Source: Paenibacillus sp. W2I17 (GTDB lineage Bacteria; Bacillota; Bacilli; Paenibacillales; Paenibacillaceae). From it: 64,000 nucleotides of DNA. The DNA is taken from NCBI RefSeq assembly GCF_030815985.1, contig NZ_JAUSXM010000001.1:3596001-3660000 (forward strand). Reading direction: 5' to 3'. The translations under genes were made by a program, and so were the position numbers. This document shows positions 33,043 through 42,466 of this stretch, one piece after another (positions within the stretch are counted from its first letter, which is position 1; the number at the start of each line of letters is the position of its first letter). The notes under the pieces are model-generated. The model worked only from the letters and a program-made list of their open reading frames with translations. It made no database searches and was not told the origin of the DNA.

Positions 33043-35130
33043 TTACTGCGTAATCTCCAACTTTTCCAAAAAGGGCTTTAATTTATCCACGACATAGTGG
33101 CTTCCACCCCGGCCGTTCACCTCTTCAATCACAGCGGATAACAGAAAGGTCGGAGAATCGGTATCAAATACTACGAAAAATCCGTTTTCCTGCCCCTTCT
33201 CTCCCTTCTTTGCTTTCAGTTCGGCTGTTCCCGTCTTGCCCGCGAGTCCTCCAGGTATTGAATTCAAGGTATGAGCAGTGCCTCCCTGACGGGAAACAAC
33301 TTCTCCCAATGCATCCTTAACCGTATTTGCGGCTTCCGGAGTAATAATTACCTCAGGCTCAGTGCTTTCTTTTCCCTCGATCAGAACAGGTTTCACCAAC
33401 TTCCCTTCATTAATAAAAGGTGTAAATGACGATGCCAGATGAATCGGGGACATTAACATCTCCCCTTGCCCGTAGGACGTATCAGCGAGCAACACCTCGG
33501 ACGACAGATTCAGATTCGCTTCGTTGGCATATTGGCTCGGCTTCAGATACAATTCATCCAGTCCAAAGTTATCGCCAAAACCAAATTTCTGGATCCCATC
33601 AATAAACTTGGCACTCCCCATCTCGATCGCTTCCATCGCAAAGTAAATATTGTCCGAGTACACTAGTGCATCGACCATGTTAACCGGTGATAAACTCTTC
33701 ACACGCTTGACATAATAACCGCCCCAGCTATCGTCTTTACGCCATTGCAAGCCAGAGATATCATGGGTTTTGTCCGCTGTGGTTACCTTCTCCATCAGTC
33801 CCGCTGCGGCTGTAATCGCTTTGAAAGTTGATCCTGGTGCATATCGGGTAGTGACTCTGTTGATAAAAGGAAGCTTCTCATTCGCCGAATAAGCATCCCA
33901 CTCTGCCTGAGTAAGTCCTGTGACCATTTTGTTCGGGTTATAGGAAGGCGCACTGACCAAAGCCAGCAGGTTGCCGTCCGTCGGATTCATCAGAACCATT
34001 GCACCGGCGTCTCCACCACTGGATAAAGTCTGATACAATTTCTTTTGCTGTTTGGAACTAATCGTCAACTGAATATTCTGTCCATCTACAGCATCCTTGC
34101 GAATAAGCTCAGAACGGGAGTTACCGGATTCATCGGTGATTTCAATCAGACCACCACGTTCACCACGCAGCTGCTTCTCCATGGACTGCTCCAAACCGGC
34201 TTTACCAATCCAATCCTCGGCGCGATAATACCCTTCCGTATCCTTATCCAGATCTTCCTTGGTGGCTTTGCGCACGTAACCAATCAGGTGCGCAGCCGCA
34301 TCGCCGAGTGGATAATAGCGGATTTCCTTGCTTTGCATCGTAACCCCGCTTAGAGATTCTGGTACGTCAAACTCCTCCGTTGAACCAATCGGGACAAAAT
34401 ATTCCGGCTTCACCCATGTCTGCGCAAGCGCCTTATGAATGGCATCTTCCGAAACCTGATAATGGCTCGCGATTCGGGCAATCATCTGGTCCGGGTTATC
34501 ACCAAGTTTCTCAGGTACAATACCCCATTCATTCATCGTGCCCTTGGTAGCGAGCGGCAAACCATCACGATCCACAATGTCTCCACGATCCGGGAACAGT
34601 GTCCTCACTCGTACTTTACTGCCCTTAACCATGTCATTCAGGATCAGTGAAGGCTGCCAGTTAATTTGCCAGTTTTTGCCCCCGTCCTCAAGCTCGTGCC
34701 GGACCAGTTTCAATGTATGCGTCTCACTGACTTCTCCCAAAAAAGTTGTCAGTTGCAGGTTGTAATCCACCTCATACGTATCCGGGTTTTGTTTCTCTGC
34801 ATCGGTCTTACTGCCATCGGAAGCCGTTTCGGCAACATCCACAGGTTTAACCTCTGCCTTGACGGTGGATACTTCCATACCCGAATAGATCGCATTGTAT
34901 TTCTCAACAAATTGTTCCTTGTTCATGCCCGACTCTTGCAGCGAAGCAGATGTCATCAAGGTGTACAACTGGTCAAACTCTTTTTTTTGCAGATGCTCTA
35001 TGTATTGATTCACGGTAGTCTGGGGTTTGGCCTCTGCTTCTTTGTTATTCTGCATGTATAGATACATTCCGATTCCACCTGCAAACAAGATGGGCAGCAG
35101 TCCGTACATTAATTTACGTTTGGATTTCAT
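33043..35130 (-). CDS. pbpC: Class B penicillin-binding protein with MecA-like N-terminal domain (PbpC/PBP3-like)
   Basis: Membrane-anchored transpeptidase of 695 aa that cross-links peptidoglycan. One N-terminal membrane segment (LMYGLLPILFAGGIGMYLYM) is followed by an NTF2-like MecA_N domain (about 25-140), a PBP dimerisation domain (about 145-310) and the transpeptidase (about 350-690). Active-site motifs: STFK with the nucleophile Ser in RYAPGSTFKAITAAA, SDN in LVYSDNIYFAME and KTGT in GLAGKTGTAEL. The start ATG at 35130 has AGAGGTGATG upstream. Architecture matches Bacillus subtilis PbpC and staphylococcal MecA; it need not confer resistance. Monocistronic. Confidence 0.93.
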   Translation of the reverse strand: MKSKRKLMYGLLPILFAGGIGMYLYMQNNKEAEAKPQTTVNQYIEHLQKKEFDQLYTLMTSASLQESGMNKEQFVEKYNAIYSGMEVSTVKAEVKPVDVAETASDGSKTDAEKQNPDTYEVDYNLQLTTFLGEVSETHTLKLVRHELEDGGKNWQINWQPSLILNDMVKGSKVRVRTLFPDRGDIVDRDGLPLATKGTMNEWGIVPEKLGDNPDQMIARIASHYQVSEDAIHKALAQTWVKPEYFVPIGSTEEFDVPESLSGVTMQSKEIRYYPLGDAAAHLIGYVRKATKEDLDKDTEGYYRAEDWIGKAGLEQSMEKQLRGERGGLIEITDESGNSRSELIRKDAVDGQNIQLTISSKQQKKLYQTLSSGGDAGAMVLMNPTDGNLLALVSAPSYNPNKMVTGLTQAEWDAYSANEKLPFINRVTTRYAPGSTFKAITAAAGLMEKVTTADKTHDISGLQWRKDDSWGGYYVKRVKSLSPVNMVDALVYSDNIYFAMEAIEMGSAKFIDGIQKFGFGDNFGLDELYLKPSQYANEANLNLSSEVLLADTSYGQGEMLMSPIHLASSFTPFINEGKLVKPVLIEGKESTEPEVIITPEAANTVKDALGEVVSRQGGTAHTLNSIPGGLAGKTGTAELKAKKGEKGQENGFFVVFDTDSPTFLLSAVIEEVNGRGGSHYVVDKLKPFLEKLEITQ

Positions 35131-35307
35131 GGTTACATCACCTCTAATATACACTATAGATTTCCAGAGCCATTTAAACAATGAAACAAATCTGACGAAT
35201 TTATCATTAAAAATAGCCGAAAGCTCACATAATATGTTTAAATAAGGATAGTGAGATTACATACTAAAGCTTTTTTGCTATGCAAAAGGCTGAAAAGGAG
35301 CCCGATG

Positions 35308-35712
35308 ATGGAAATCAGCTATTTTTTACTCCCCAAAGCCGAAGTGGCCTATATCAAGTCTACCGCTTCCATGAAAGATGCTATTGAGCAATTGGAATCG
35401 CAACACTACACCGCCATTCCCGTGATTGACCAGGATGGAAAATATGTTGCTACCCTGTCCGAAGGCGATTTGTTATGGAAAATGCGAAATACACCCGGAT
35501 TGACTTTTGATACGATGGATCAGGTTCAAGTCCATGAGATTAACAATCGGGTATATAATGAATGTGTATTCATTGAGGCTGAAATGGAGGATATGCTGAC
35601 ACTTGCAGCAGACCAAAATTTTGTGCCTGTGGTGGATGTCGATCGTGTCTTCCTCGGTATAATCCGTCGTAAGGATATTATTGAATACTATACGCGTAAC
35701 ATTTCGGATTAG
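35308..35712 (+). CDS. CBS domain pair protein
   Basis: A 134-aa protein made of two CBS motifs (about 12-60 and 75-128), a Bateman module that senses adenine nucleotides or related ligands. Visible segments are STASMKDAIEQLESQHYTAI, PVIDQDGKYVATLSEGDLLW and VPVVDVDRVFLGIIRRKDII. The start is the ATG at 35308 or 35305, following AAGGAG. It resembles Bacillus YkuL/CbpB-type proteins, some of which bind cyclic-di-AMP, but this link is only by family resemblance. Monocistronic with its own terminator. Confidence 0.85.
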   Translation: MEISYFLLPKAEVAYIKSTASMKDAIEQLESQHYTAIPVIDQDGKYVATLSEGDLLWKMRNTPGLTFDTMDQVQVHEINNRVYNECVFIEAEMEDMLTLAADQNFVPVVDVDRVFLGIIRRKDIIEYYTRNISD

Positions 35713-35739
35713 ATGAAGCCAAACATCCCGTAATAATCG

Positions 35740-35787
35740 AAAGGGTACTCCTGTGGTCATATTTTGGCCAAACCGGGGTACCCTTTT
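35740..35787 (+). terminator. Terminator of the CBS protein gene
   Basis: AAGGGTACTCC pairs with GGGGTACCCTT (with a long loop) and is followed by TTTTTG. Confidence 0.78.
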
Positions 35788-35813
35788 TGTTTCATGGTAT
35801 GGTCGGAATCACT

Positions 35814-36254
35814 CTACTTGCGTTTAGCCCGCTCTTCAATGTAATAACTCAACACGTCCCTCGGGCTTCCCTGAAATGCACGCTCTCTGCCGAACTCATA
35901 CGCCTGATGCAGATACAAATACGCCTCGTCATGCTGTTCAAGTCTCATGCAGATCATGCCGAGATCGATCAACGGACTCGTATTTCTATCCGAACTCCGC
36001 GTTTGCAACGATATCTCAGCCCACGGCTTCGCCAGTCCATACTGCTTCAGATCGATATGTGCATTCGCATGACAGGATGCGATCCAGCTTGCAATCTCCC
36101 ATTCCATCTTCGGCTCGGGCAACATGCCCCATGCCTGATCATAATAGATAAGTGCTTGTTCATGCTGCTGCGTCTCATCCAGCACATTACCGGCTTCTAC
36201 CGTTTCTACAATTTGTCGCTCCAGTTCGGCATGTTCCGGTGTCAGATCTTTCAT
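35814..36254 (-). CDS. TPR-like hypothetical protein
   Basis: A 146-aa soluble, acidic, helical protein with TPR-like pairs (EQALIYYDQAWGMLPEPKME; LIDLGMICMRLEQHDEAYLY then LHQAYEFG). No catalytic motif or signal peptide. The ATG at 36254 lies 8 nt after GGAGGAG and overlaps the TGA of the upstream SMI1/KNR4-like gene (ATGA), so the two are translationally coupled. Small TPR-like and SMI1/KNR4 proteins frequently accompany polymorphic toxins as immunity or accessory proteins, but no toxin is next to it here. Function unknown. Confidence 0.75.
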   Translation of the reverse strand: MKDLTPEHAELERQIVETVEAGNVLDETQQHEQALIYYDQAWGMLPEPKMEWEIASWIASCHANAHIDLKQYGLAKPWAEISLQTRSSDRNTSPLIDLGMICMRLEQHDEAYLYLHQAYEFGRERAFQGSPRDVLSYYIEERAKRK

Positions 36255-36700
36255 TGTACCGTCTCCTCCTCCAGGACGAAATACCACTCCAGAAAAGCAT
36301 TGAAATCAGCCCACTGTGGCTCACTCTCGCCATTAAGAAACCGTTCAATCGATTCGCCCAGTTCCACCAGCACCACTTCTCCCGTCTGACGGTTGTAGAA
36401 AAAACCACCTTCACCTTCAAAACTGTCCAGTGGAATATACGCCTCGGGAAGTCCCAGTGTAAGCTGTGCTACATTCATGTCTTCCATATATACGGTGTTC
36501 TCCATAAACCAGCAGATCTGATACAACTCCTGATGCCTGCTGTAGAAAGTCGGTCCATCCTCTGCATGTAGATAAAATTGTGCAAAATCCGACTGAAGAT
36601 CAATCTCCAGCTTTTGCAATGCTTCTTCATATGCTGCTGGAACATCTTCATGCCACCAGCCTTGCTCCTGGCAATGATCAATCACTTTATTGGATAACAT
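36251..36700 (-). CDS. SMI1/KNR4 (SUKH)-like protein, possible immunity protein
   Basis: A 149-aa soluble protein. The C-terminal part has the SUKH pattern: YIPLDSFEGEGGFFYNRQTG, EVVLVELGESIERFLNG and a final segment EPQWADFNAFLEWYFV. SUKH proteins are common immunity factors of contact-dependent or secreted nuclease toxins, but orphan copies occur. AGGAGG is 7 nt upstream of the ATG. It overlaps the downstream TPR-like gene. The assignment is from fold-type patterns seen by eye and could be wrong at family level. Confidence 0.65.
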   Translation of the reverse strand: MLSNKVIDHCQEQGWWHEDVPAAYEEALQKLEIDLQSDFAQFYLHAEDGPTFYSRHQELYQICWFMENTVYMEDMNVAQLTLGLPEAYIPLDSFEGEGGFFYNRQTGEVVLVELGESIERFLNGESEPQWADFNAFLEWYFVLEEETVQ

Positions 36701-36725
36701 CGCAGACCTCCTAATTCAATTTTGC

Positions 36726-37202
36726 TCACACAAATTTTACAGGTATCCAGACTTGGGGAGGTGTGCAGTGACCTTTGTACACTTCAAGTTCCGGAATCCC
36801 TGCATGCTGATATGAAGTGGAAGGAAACCACTCTGTCATAATATGGTGCCATAACCTTTGTATCGCTTCCGGCTTTAATTCATCCGCTTCAAATACAACC
36901 CAATGGGACGCGGGAAGTTCGATGGACACCAAACCTTCAGGCACCTCACCTGAGTGAGAGGTAGCAATCCAGTACTCCATTTGATTGTCATGCAGCTCTC
37001 GCTGATCTACACAGATGCCCACCAAACCGGGAATAGCTCCGTTATTGAACCCGTTTAAACGTTCCTCAATTCCGTCTGCCAAAGCATCCTTCCACATCTT
37101 GGGAATTCCCCTTAAATTCTCACCATCCACACAAGAGAACGTTCGTTTGATGCCCACAAAGGTAAGGGACTGTTGTTCGATCACATTATCATTCACATTC
37201 AT
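36726..37202 (-). CDS. GyrI-like small-molecule-binding protein
   Basis: A 158-aa protein with the AraC effector-binding/GyrI fold without a DNA-binding domain. Visible pieces: IEQQSLTFVGIKRTFSCVDG at the N-terminus, VGICVDQRELHDNQMEYWIA in the middle, and LVSIELPASHWVVFEADELK followed by a C-terminal IPELEVYKG. Such proteins bind or hydrolyse hydrophobic compounds, and some inhibit gyrase. The ATG at 37202 follows AGGAG; the longer frame to 37247 has no site. Lies in a minus-strand run of small genes (35814-37607). Confidence 0.8.
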   Translation of the reverse strand: MNVNDNVIEQQSLTFVGIKRTFSCVDGENLRGIPKMWKDALADGIEERLNGFNNGAIPGLVGICVDQRELHDNQMEYWIATSHSGEVPEGLVSIELPASHWVVFEADELKPEAIQRLWHHIMTEWFPSTSYQHAGIPELEVYKGHCTPPQVWIPVKFV

Positions 37203-37254
37203 TAGATGGACTCCTCTCCGAGAGCGATATGGGGTACGGTTCTCCATGACCTAT

Positions 37255-37607
37255 TCATGAAAACATTGGTGGGCGCTGCTGGCATCCGGAGCCGTAAAAA
37301 GATACGTTCCCTTTACCTCTCCGCGACAGCCTGGAATCTACAAGATCCCGATCCTCTTCTTCATTCAAAACAATTTGATACGTCCCATCTTCCTCTCGAA
37401 AGCCAAGGTCATGTACATTCGTATGTTGTTTATAGTAGCCCAGCTGCAAAAAGGCTGGTTGCTCTTCTGACATTTTGCCTGTGAAAGCCGGATTGGGGAA
37501 CTCCTCATCAAAACTGGCTTCATCTGGTGCGAAACCTTTATAGAAACCGTTAACTACATTGCCTAAAAGATTCAATTTCGCATCAGTATCTGAAGTGCTT
37601 GTTCCAT
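37255..37607 (-). pseudogene. Frameshifted small gene of unknown function
   Basis: A strong ribosome site (GGAGG) precedes an ATG at 37607 that opens MEQALQILMRN and then stops. One base out of frame, a 100-residue open frame continues (DTDAKLNLLGNVVNGFYKGF...) to a stop at 37255. This is what a single-base deletion near codon 6 would give. Without repair, the only in-frame start is a TTG at 37575 with no ribosome site. The C-terminus is also suspect. The protein is acidic and soluble, unlike any family I recognise. It heads the run of small genes below it; either a real pseudogene or an assembly error. Confidence 0.55.
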
Positions 37608-37704
37608 ATATGATATATACCTCCGATATGTCACAGTTACTGTATCAAAAGAGCAGGAGGATTGGAAATAAAACCACTACGACTTACTCCACCTATTCCC
37701 TTGA

Positions 37705-37734
37705 ACAAAAAAAGCCCGCGATGAACGCGGACTT
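37705..37734 (-). terminator. Terminator of the glycosidase-PTS operon
   Basis: On the minus strand AAGTCCGCG and CGCGGGCTT pair and are followed by seven T, 48 nt beyond the PTS stop codon. Confidence 0.85.
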
Positions 37735-37781
37735 GAAGAAGTATACTCCGATTACTTCAATTAAATATTAAGCGAACTAAT

Positions 37782-39692
37782 CTACACTTTTATTGAAATC
37801 AATGGCGCACCTGCGGAGATTTGCTGAGTCCCAATCCCACGGATGGATGAATAACTGCCACTATTGGTGATAATCACAGGCGTGATTACGTGCAACCCTT
37901 TTTCACTGATTTTCGTCAAATCCACTTCCATTAGGACATCACCGACATTTACACTATCGCCTTCCTGTACTTTGAGAGAGAAACCTTCCCCTTTCAGTTT
38001 GACCGTATCCAGACCAACATGGATCAGGACCTCCACGCCATCGTTGCCAATGATTGCAATCGCATGTCTCGATCTGGTTATCGTGGTAACTACACCATCA
38101 ACAGGAGATACGATCGTTCCACTTGAAGGGATAACCGCAATTCCTTTGCCCATCGCTTCACTGGAAAACGCCTCATCTGCAACACTTGCAAGGTCCACTA
38201 CCTCTCCAGACACAGGGCTACACACAATCATCTCTGTTTTCGCAACAGATGAACTTGAACCTTCATCCGTCCCTTCAATACCAGAAACAGATATGGCATC
38301 CGTTGTGCCTTGGGTTGCTAACTCGCCGGATTTCGTGCGGGTTTGATATCCCCATAGATAGGTCAAAATGAAACCCACTACCAGACCCACTGCCATTTGC
38401 AAGACATAACCATAGAAGCCGGAATCAATGCCTTGAGGATTGACTGCACCAGGAATACCGAATACGCCGGATGGAGCAAACGCATAAACTTTGGACAAAA
38501 AGGCTCCACCGATCACTCCACCAATACTACCACCGATAATCGCCATTATGAGCGGTTTTTTCTGAGGAAGCAGTACACCGTAAAGTGCAGGTTCACTCAC
38601 ACCGAGCAATGCTGTGCCTCCAGTTGAAATCCCCAGTGTTTTCATCTGTTTATCCCGTGCTCTCAATCCAAAGGCCAAGGCTGCACCTGCCATCGCAAAC
38701 TGATTTGCTGCCAGCAATCCCATTACGGAGTCGTAACCCACGGTTGCCATGTTGTTAATAAAGATTGGAATAAAGGCCCAGTGCAAACCAAACATAACAA
38801 TGAGAATCCATGGGCCACCCAATACAAGTCCAGCAAGAATCGGATTGAAATTGTAGATAGCCGTTGTAATATCAGCAAGACCGTTACTGAGGTATGTGAT
38901 GACAGGACCAATGATGAACAGTGTCAGCGGCACCGTAACCAAGAGTACGATAAATGGGGCCAGGAAATATCTGAAACCTTGCGTGATACGCTTCTCAATC
39001 ACACGATTTAACAGGGATGCAAACCATACCGCAACAATTGCGGGGAACACGGATGACGTGTAATTCATCATATTCATCGGTAGACCGAGGAAGGTCAACT
39101 GATGCTCAGAGCCTACAAAATTCACAAGCGCGGGGTAGACCATGGAACCTCCAATAATCATTCCCACATATTGATTCAGGCCAAAGTATTTGGCGGCGGA
39201 GCTACCCAGGAAAATCGGGAAGAAATAGAACAGTGCATCACCGATAGCATTCAGCACGATGTACGTTCCATCCGTTGCCGTCAAAGCACCGAATGCAGAT
39301 AGACAAGCCAGCAATCCTTTAATAATACCACTTGCTGCAAGCGCTCCCATAACAGGCATGAATACACCGGAAATCATGGATGTGAAGCGGTCGAAGAGAC
39401 TTTTCTTCTCACCTTGTACATCATTGGAGGATTCAGTATGGCTCATGTCTCCCAGGAGGGAAGACAGCTCATTAAAAACGGGAACAACCTGATTCCCGAT
39501 GACCACCTGATATTGTCCTCCTTGCTGAATAACGGTCAGCACGCCATCCATTGCTTTGATCTCTTCGGCATTGGGAATTTTGCTGTTCTTCAGTTCGAAT
39601 CTCAACCGGGTTACACAGTGGGTAACCTTATTGATATTTTCTTTGCCTCCGACACTGCGTAACACATCCGTTGCCAGTTGACGATGATCCAT
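37782..39692 (-). CDS. PTS enzyme IIBCA, beta-glucoside family
   Basis: Sugar phosphotransferase permease of 636 aa. EIIB (1-85) has the active Cys in KVTHCVTRLRF; EIIC (about 100-450) has about ten membrane segments (FMPVMGALAASGIIKGLLAC; IVMFGLHWAFIPIFINNMAT); EIIA (about 490-636) has the active His in EVLIHVGLDTVKLKG. It is a paralogue of BglP with the same B-C-A order. AAGGAGTGAG lies upstream of the ATG. It is the second gene of a unit headed by the glycosidase at 39773-42466 and is separated from it by a strong hairpin (39716-39768). No RAT sequence or antiterminator gene is present; the divergent AraC regulator is the likely controller. Sugar unknown. Confidence 0.92.
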   Translation of the reverse strand: MDHRQLATDVLRSVGGKENINKVTHCVTRLRFELKNSKIPNAEEIKAMDGVLTVIQQGGQYQVVIGNQVVPVFNELSSLLGDMSHTESSNDVQGEKKSLFDRFTSMISGVFMPVMGALAASGIIKGLLACLSAFGALTATDGTYIVLNAIGDALFYFFPIFLGSSAAKYFGLNQYVGMIIGGSMVYPALVNFVGSEHQLTFLGLPMNMMNYTSSVFPAIVAVWFASLLNRVIEKRITQGFRYFLAPFIVLLVTVPLTLFIIGPVITYLSNGLADITTAIYNFNPILAGLVLGGPWILIVMFGLHWAFIPIFINNMATVGYDSVMGLLAANQFAMAGAALAFGLRARDKQMKTLGISTGGTALLGVSEPALYGVLLPQKKPLIMAIIGGSIGGVIGGAFLSKVYAFAPSGVFGIPGAVNPQGIDSGFYGYVLQMAVGLVVGFILTYLWGYQTRTKSGELATQGTTDAISVSGIEGTDEGSSSSVAKTEMIVCSPVSGEVVDLASVADEAFSSEAMGKGIAVIPSSGTIVSPVDGVVTTITRSRHAIAIIGNDGVEVLIHVGLDTVKLKGEGFSLKVQEGDSVNVGDVLMEVDLTKISEKGLHVITPVIITNSGSYSSIRGIGTQQISAGAPLISIKV

Positions 39693-39715
39693 GCCTGCTC
39701 ACTCCTTCATGGGTG

Positions 39716-39768
39716 AGATATGGAATGAACATATAAGCTCTTGTGAATTCAATGTTCATTCCATATCT
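39716..39768 (-). repeat. Intercistronic 17-bp-arm hairpin between glycosidase and PTS genes
   Basis: AGATATGGAATGAACAT (39716-39732) and ATGTTCATTCCATATCT (39752-39768) are exact reverse complements with a 19-nt loop. No T-run follows, and it lies between the glycosidase stop and the PTS ribosome site. It may protect or process the mRNA, or attenuate the downstream gene. Confidence 0.8.
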
Positions 39769-39772
39769 ATTC

Positions 39773-42466
39773 TCAGTACTGTAAATAGACATTACCTACA
39801 ATACCTGTCGGTTCCTGAATCAGGAACTGGGACAGGAAATCTTGCTGTTCTTTTACAAGCGTATTCGTCACTTCAATCACAAGTCTGTTGCCCTTTGGTT
39901 GTAAACATCCGCTTGCTTCGTACGCATAAGGCGGACAGATTCGCGTTCCGATATCATGCCCATTCAGCCACACTTGAGCTACTTCGTACGGTTCATGAAT
40001 GACCAGCCGCGCTGCTGCCGGTACTTCGTGCATATCGAACTCTATCTCATATCGCACGGTCCCCGAGAACTCGGGTAACATCGTCGGTACGGCAAGTGAA
40101 GTAAGTCCAGCACATGTCCCATATGCAGAGAATTCCGGGTATTGCTTAGCCGTTGCCAAGGAGAGCTTCCACTCTCCTCTAATCTCGTGTAGGTTGGTGT
40201 ATGAACAATGTGCAGTTGAGACTTCCGCGATCTCCTCACTCAGTGCAGTCCCCTGCACAATCAACACAGATTCATATTTTTCGAGCCTCAAGGAGAATGA
40301 TTGCTTGTTTCCATACATGCTGGTGTGAAGTGGTGAGAGTGTATTCGCAAAAGCATTATAGATGTACATCTCATCCACGCCCTTCAAAGCCGGAACGGTA
40401 ATCGTGGTCTCAATCGCTTTTGCCGGATCTTCATTGAAGAACATATATACCTCACCGTCGTTATGACGGTAGTGGTAATAACGCAAGTAGGGCTGGTATT
40501 CCGAAACGGTGATCTCATACACATGGTCACTCCGCAGGCGCGTCGCCAGTTCATCTAGTGCAACAATACTCACAGATTTCTGCTTCTTCAGATCTGACAA
40601 CTCGCTCGTGCAATCCTCTCCTTCACTGCTTCGAGCAGGAAGTCCATCCACGAAATAGACCTGTAAACCGGCTTCGGCATAGGCAACCAGTTGAGCAATT
40701 AATTGACTCGGTAGCGCTTCGGCATAAGGGATAATCAGGGCAGGGAACTGTTCACGGTTCATCTGGAGTTTTCCGTCTTTCACCTGCGCCGAGATCACCA
40801 GTTCCGATGGAACGATGTCAAAATCTATCTGGTTCTGCGTAAGCTCTCTCGCGGGCTTCTGGAACAACATATACTCTCCAGCCCACTCCGCTTCTGCATG
40901 ATACAGAATGGCTGCCGGTGCAACATGCACACCATCCGATAACAGATGACTTACTCTGTTCATGTAGTAAGTTAGTATTGGCAGATACCGATACTGCGGA
41001 TCATATCCGTTCGCGTATAGATGAGGTGGACAATCTGGATCAGGATACTTTTTCGGCGAAAATGCATGTGGCACAAAATGGTTCACACCCCGTACCAGCA
41101 TGTGGTCCGTTAGCCATTTCATCAGTTTCAGCCCTTCTCCGAACCCATATGCACCGTACACTTCACACATGGTACGACCGTGCTTCTTAGGGTCCAGGTG
41201 TCCGAGTGAGGTTCCCATCTTCGCCATTCCATAATGGAAGAACTCACCGTCCCATCCAGTGGATGTGAATGATTTGTAATAGCCATCATCCATGCCTGGC
41301 AGAATCTGATGAAGCACCACGTCAATGCCGGACATATCCTGCCCCCACAGACTGCGATAGAAATGCCCTGTACCATAACCGAGTCTTGCATGAGCGTTAT
41401 TGTCTTCAATGACATGCCCAATGTACTCTACACCATGGGCGCGACACCACTCTCCCAATCTGTCCGTGAAATGTTCTGCGTATAATCGAGTGATCAGATC
41501 CATGTAGCGATAGCGCATCTCTTGTCCTTTCACACCTGCATTCGCCCACAACAAGGGGAGTGAACGAATAACATCATCGTCGGATCCTTCCTGCTTTAAC
41601 ATGTCCTGCAAATCTTCACACCACGGAAGAATCATATCTAGGCGTCCGATGGAAGCCAGTGGTCCTTTTACATTGCCAAACCTTGGCTCATCCGAGAAAA
41701 ATCCAGCCAGTGTCGATCCAAAATCATCTTTGTATCGATCATAATGTGCCTCGTACACCGTATCAATCAGCACCTGTGTGGCTTCGGGCACAATTGGATT
41801 CAGATATCCTTCGGTTGCTTTTTCCCCTCCATCATAGGTAAGAACCAGCGTAAAGATTCTCCAACGCCCCTCAGGCAGATCCCAGTGCACCGTTCCTTCA
41901 TGTAATTGTGAGGTCAGATCAACCAGGGAATCGGGATCAATCTCATCAGGTCCCGTTTTGCGAGCGGCAACTACACCAACAATCCGATCTTTAGCCGAGA
42001 AGACTTGCTTTTGTTCTCCCTCATGATCCGACTTTACTTGCTCCACTCCAACACTAACACCTCTCTGGCCGGGTCGTTGCAGCGCCCATTTCACCAGAAT
42101 TCCCGCCTGAAGCTGGGGTCCGACGAAATCCTGTTGATGTATTTTCAGAAACTGCTTCTGGTACTGGGGATAATCCGTCTTGATTCTGCCAGCGGCATAT
42201 CCTGTAGGAAAATGAGAATCATCCAGAATCCACACTTTCATCTTCCGGTTACGCGCCTCATCCATGATGATATCCAGATCTGTCCACCATTGGGGTCCTA
42301 CAAAATCCGGATGCGGGCGGGATTCCACACAAACCGCCTTGATGCCACTCTCATCAATAATCTGCATATGTTCACGCAGTACAAGTTCTTCTTCACCATG
42401 CTGCCAGAAGAAAGGCAAAATATAATTACTCTCCCTGTTTCCCAACACCTCGGTCATCTTTCTCAT
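39773..42466 (-). CDS. Large cytoplasmic glycoside hydrolase, GH106-like family
   Basis: A protein of about 897 aa without a signal peptide. The N-terminal region (ILPFFWQHGEEELVLREHMQ, IKAVCVESRPHPDFVGPQWW, KVWILDDSHFPTGYAAGRIK) belongs to a group of poorly characterised glycosyl hydrolases related to GH106 alpha-L-rhamnosidases. A central barrel region follows (AGFFSDEPRFGNVKG; VEYIGHVIEDNNAHARLG), with acidic residues placed as expected for catalysis. The C-terminus has a galactose-binding-like jelly roll (VIHEPYEVAQVWLNGHDIG). I chose the ATG at 42466, 7 nt after GGAAGG; a TTG precedes it at 42469. First gene of an operon with a PTS permease. Substrate unknown; phosphorylated substrate possible from context. 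Confidence 0.78.
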   Translation of the reverse strand: MRKMTEVLGNRESNYILPFFWQHGEEELVLREHMQIIDESGIKAVCVESRPHPDFVGPQWWTDLDIIMDEARNRKMKVWILDDSHFPTGYAAGRIKTDYPQYQKQFLKIHQQDFVGPQLQAGILVKWALQRPGQRGVSVGVEQVKSDHEGEQKQVFSAKDRIVGVVAARKTGPDEIDPDSLVDLTSQLHEGTVHWDLPEGRWRIFTLVLTYDGGEKATEGYLNPIVPEATQVLIDTVYEAHYDRYKDDFGSTLAGFFSDEPRFGNVKGPLASIGRLDMILPWCEDLQDMLKQEGSDDDVIRSLPLLWANAGVKGQEMRYRYMDLITRLYAEHFTDRLGEWCRAHGVEYIGHVIEDNNAHARLGYGTGHFYRSLWGQDMSGIDVVLHQILPGMDDGYYKSFTSTGWDGEFFHYGMAKMGTSLGHLDPKKHGRTMCEVYGAYGFGEGLKLMKWLTDHMLVRGVNHFVPHAFSPKKYPDPDCPPHLYANGYDPQYRYLPILTYYMNRVSHLLSDGVHVAPAAILYHAEAEWAGEYMLFQKPARELTQNQIDFDIVPSELVISAQVKDGKLQMNREQFPALIIPYAEALPSQLIAQLVAYAEAGLQVYFVDGLPARSSEGEDCTSELSDLKKQKSVSIVALDELATRLRSDHVYEITVSEYQPYLRYYHYRHNDGEVYMFFNEDPAKAIETTITVPALKGVDEMYIYNAFANTLSPLHTSMYGNKQSFSLRLEKYESVLIVQGTALSEEIAEVSTAHCSYTNLHEIRGEWKLSLATAKQYPEFSAYGTCAGLTSLAVPTMLPEFSGTVRYEIEFDMHEVPAAARLVIHEPYEVAQVWLNGHDIGTRICPPYAYEASGCLQPKGNRLVIEVTNTLVKEQQDFLSQFLIQEPTGIVGNVYLQY

